This document shows, one piece after another, positions 13,797 to 15,967 of a DNA stretch of 15,967 nt. Origin of the DNA: AcAMD-5 sp044343935 (lineage in GTDB: Bacteria; Actinomycetota; Actinomycetes; S36-B12; UBA5976); NCBI GenBank assembly GCA_044343935.1, contig JBIJDU010000025.1, forward strand, positions 1 through 15,967, read 5' to 3'. Below the pieces are notes generated by a model. That model did not search any database and was not told the DNA's origin. It saw nothing but the letters and a program-made list of their open reading frames with translations. The translations under genes were made by a program, and so were the position numbers. Numbering within the stretch: position 1 is the first letter of the stretch; each line of letters begins with the position of its first letter.

Positions 13797-15967
13797 ATGG
13801 CACGGACGACTGGCAAGACAGCTGAACTTACCCCGCAGATCTATGACGTAGATGTTGCAGATGAGATGCGGGATTCATTCTTGGAATACGCCTATTCAGT
13901 TATCTACTCCCGGGCCTTGCCAGATGCCCGAGATGGCCTAAAGCCAGTTCAGCGACGAATCCTTTATCAAATGTCCCAGATGGGATTGCGACCTGACAAA
14001 GGGCATGTGAAATCGGCACGTGTCGTTGGTGAAGTAATGGGTCGATTGCATCCCCATGGCGATGGCGCAATCTATGACGCTTTAGTTCGAATGGCGCAAC
14101 CATTCACGCTCTCGTTGCCGTTCCTAGATGGCCATGGCAACTTCGGTTCTGTTGATGATGGACCTGCCGCGATGCGTTACACCGAATGTCGATTGGCCCC
14201 AGCTGCGCTGGCCATGACAGATTCGATAGACGAAAACACGGTTGATTTCATGCCAAATTACGATGGCAGAGAACAAGAGCCACAAGTTCTTCCAGCGGCA
14301 TTTCCGGCGTTATTAGTTAACGGCGCATCTGGCATCGCGGTCGGTATGGCAACATCAATGGCACCGCATAATTTAGGTGAAACTGTTGCTGCAGCGAAAT
14401 TGTTATTGACTAAACCAAAAACTACGTTGGCACAGTTAATGAAAGTGATGCCAGGACCAGATTTTCCAAGTGGTGGTCAGATAGTTGGCATTGCTGGAAT
14501 TATGGACGCATATGAAACTGGCCGTGGTAGTTTTAGGATGCGCGCTAGCGCAGCTATCGAAGATGTCAATCCACGCCGCAAGGGAATTGTCATCACTGCA
14601 CTCCCGTACAACATTGGCCCAGAGCGGGTGGTTGAAAAGATAAAAGAGTTAATCACCTCTAAAAAGATTGAAGGAATTGCTAACGTTACTGACTTAACTG
14701 ATTACGATCACGGGTTGCGCCTAGTGATTGAAATCAAATCTGGTTATCAGCCAACTGCGGTTCTGGCTAAGCTATATAAAACAACTCCGCTAGAAGAAGC
14801 TTTTAACATTAATAATGTTGCACTAGTTAATGGTCAACCGAAAACATTAAGTTTAATTGAATTACTAAACGTCTTTTTAGCACATCGAATCGAGGTAGTA
14901 ACTCGGCGAAGCGAACATCGTCGCAAGTTAGCCAAAGATCGGCTGCACTTGGTTGAAGGACTATTGCTTGCCGTACTTGATATTGATGAAGTGATTGCGG
15001 TAATCCGGGCCAGCGATGACACTGCTGCGGCAAAGCAGAAACTGATGAAAGTGTTTGATCTATCCGAGGTTCAAACTCAATATATCTTGGAAATGCCACT
15101 TCGAAGATTAACTAAGTTCTCGGTCATTGAACTTGAAACAGAGAAGTCTGAACTCAAAGCAACTATCAAAAACTTAACTGCCATTCTTAACGATCCAGAA
15201 AAGCTTAAGGAAGCTGTCGCAACTGAGTTAGATCAGGTGGCCGCAAAACATGCTATCCCTCGTCGAACTTCAATTTTAACCGATGATGACATGCCAATTT
15301 CTGCTGAAGTGGAATCTATTCAAATTCCGGATCAACCATGTCAAGTATTTTTCTCACAAGCAGGATTACTGGCGCGAACAGATGGCCAAGCCATTCCAGC
15401 TAGTTCGGGAAGAGTTAAATACGATGCGGTCGCAGCCCAATTAGAAACTAGATCCCGAGCTCAAGTTGGCTTGATTAGCTCGGAAGGTAGATTGCTTAGA
15501 ATTAATGTGGTTGATCTTCCAGTCACTGCAAAAGCAGGGCTCGCTAGCAATGTAGCGGCCAATTCATTGGTTTCGCTCAAGCGCGGTGAGCGCATAGTTG
15601 GTATCACTTCGCTTGATTCTTCTGGAACGCTGGCAATAGCAACTGAACTTGGCGTGATCAAACGCTTAGATTTAACGGATTTGCCAAACAAAGAGGCAGT
15701 TGAGATCATCAATCTAAAAGCTGGCGATTCGGTTGTGGGTTGTGGCTGGATTGCAGCGGAGGATGAACCGCTGGGTGTGATGATTACTGAAGATGCGAGA
15801 TTGCTGCAGTTTGAATTAAGTGACGTTCGACCACAGGGTCGCAATGCGGCCGGTGTGGCTGGTATGAAAGCAAGCACCAAAGCTAAGGTCGTTGGTTTCT
15901 TTGTTTGCTATGACGAAGCTGAAGTCGTTACCGTTGCAGCATCTGCTGACACCCTCCCTGGCACTAA
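13797..15967 (+). CDS. parC: DNA topoisomerase IV/gyrase-like subunit A (ParC type), partial at right edge
   Basis: The ATG at 13797 opens a frame that continues past the window (723 residues seen; relatives have about 800-830). The breakage-reunion domain holds LPDARDGLKPVQRRIL (41-56), HPHGDGAIYDALVRMAQP (85-102) and the catalytic tyrosine Y128 in AAMRYTECRL, which attacks DNA. With the matching ATPase subunit it passes one duplex through another to decatenate or relax DNA. The C-terminal beta-pinwheel lacks the QRRGGKG gyrase box in the part seen; its place holds SSGRVKYDAVAAQ, as in actinobacterial ParC, so I favour ParC over GyrA. The position of the E. coli GyrA S83 quinolone residue is G90. 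AGGAGG (13780-13785) precedes the ATG by 11 bases. The partner subunit is not in the window. Confidence 0.92.
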   Translation, partial: MARTTGKTAELTPQIYDVDVADEMRDSFLEYAYSVIYSRALPDARDGLKPVQRRILYQMSQMGLRPDKGHVKSARVVGEVMGRLHPHGDGAIYDALVRMAQPFTLSLPFLDGHGNFGSVDDGPAAMRYTECRLAPAALAMTDSIDENTVDFMPNYDGREQEPQVLPAAFPALLVNGASGIAVGMATSMAPHNLGETVAAAKLLLTKPKTTLAQLMKVMPGPDFPSGGQIVGIAGIMDAYETGRGSFRMRASAAIEDVNPRRKGIVITALPYNIGPERVVEKIKELITSKKIEGIANVTDLTDYDHGLRLVIEIKSGYQPTAVLAKLYKTTPLEEAFNINNVALVNGQPKTLSLIELLNVFLAHRIEVVTRRSEHRRKLAKDRLHLVEGLLLAVLDIDEVIAVIRASDDTAAAKQKLMKVFDLSEVQTQYILEMPLRRLTKFSVIELETEKSELKATIKNLTAILNDPEKLKEAVATELDQVAAKHAIPRRTSILTDDDMPISAEVESIQIPDQPCQVFFSQAGLLARTDGQAIPASSGRVKYDAVAAQLETRSRAQVGLISSEGRLLRINVVDLPVTAKAGLASNVAANSLVSLKRGERIVGITSLDSSGTLAIATELGVIKRLDLTDLPNKEAVEIINLKAGDSVVGCGWIAAEDEPLGVMITEDARLLQFELSDVRPQGRNAAGVAGMKASTKAKVVGFFVCYDEAEVVTVAASADTLPGT

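Noticed and set aside
14827..15880. Minus-strand open frames opposite parC
   Set aside because: parC is continuous through the region with strong homology; the antisense products lack any recognisable feature.

Overview
The window (about 16 kb, near-balanced GC, AT-leaning at third codon positions) comes from an actinobacterial chromosome. The evidence is gene content: SepH (a cell-division protein of Actinobacteria), the actinobacterial families DUF3093, DUF4193 and DUF3159, an actinobacterial-type second topoisomerase subunit A, GTG/TTG starts and leaderless-looking starts. Very tight packing, low GC for an actinobacterium and short linkers suggest a streamlined lineage such as the freshwater planktonic Actinobacteria (acI/Nanopelagicales or similar). 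That placement is inference; no 16S or marker comparison was possible.

Left part (1-3028): a sulfur module. A divergent pair flanks a CsoR/CstR-type palindrome at 496-513. On the minus strand is a small membrane protein with an intramembrane CPVC motif, cut by the window edge. On the plus strand is a tight three-gene operon: an MBL-fold persulfide-dioxygenase-like/rhodanese fusion, a single-domain rhodanese and a TauE/SafE permease. Together they look like a persulfide- or thiol-responsive unit that oxidises or relays sulfane sulfur and exports a sulfur anion. No regulator gene is in the window.

Middle part (3030-10248): housekeeping genes. Aconitase (minus) is preceded by a 24-bp perfect palindrome that straddles the stop codon of the gene upstream, a TRAM-domain RNA methyltransferase. 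Next come DUF3159, dut, DUF3093 (plus), DUF4193 (minus), a gamma-carbonic-anhydrase-like protein (plus) and an inositol-monophosphatase-family gene (minus). As I recall it, this order is a condensed version of the Mycobacterium tuberculosis block Rv2689c-Rv2701c, with DUF3710, trk and permease genes missing.

Right part (10267-15967): an MFS transporter whose start lies 18 bp from the divergent phosphatase start, sepH with a one-base overlap onto a TetR regulator, a type II thymidine kinase (minus), and the first 723 codons of a ParC-like topoisomerase subunit that runs off the window.

Four convergent gene pairs overlap or nearly touch at their stop codons. At one of them a perfect 17-bp hairpin is built into the last codons of the permease and probably ends transcription from both sides. 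I found no tRNA, rRNA, CRISPR array, insertion sequence or phage gene. No stretch over 300 bases lacks a gene.
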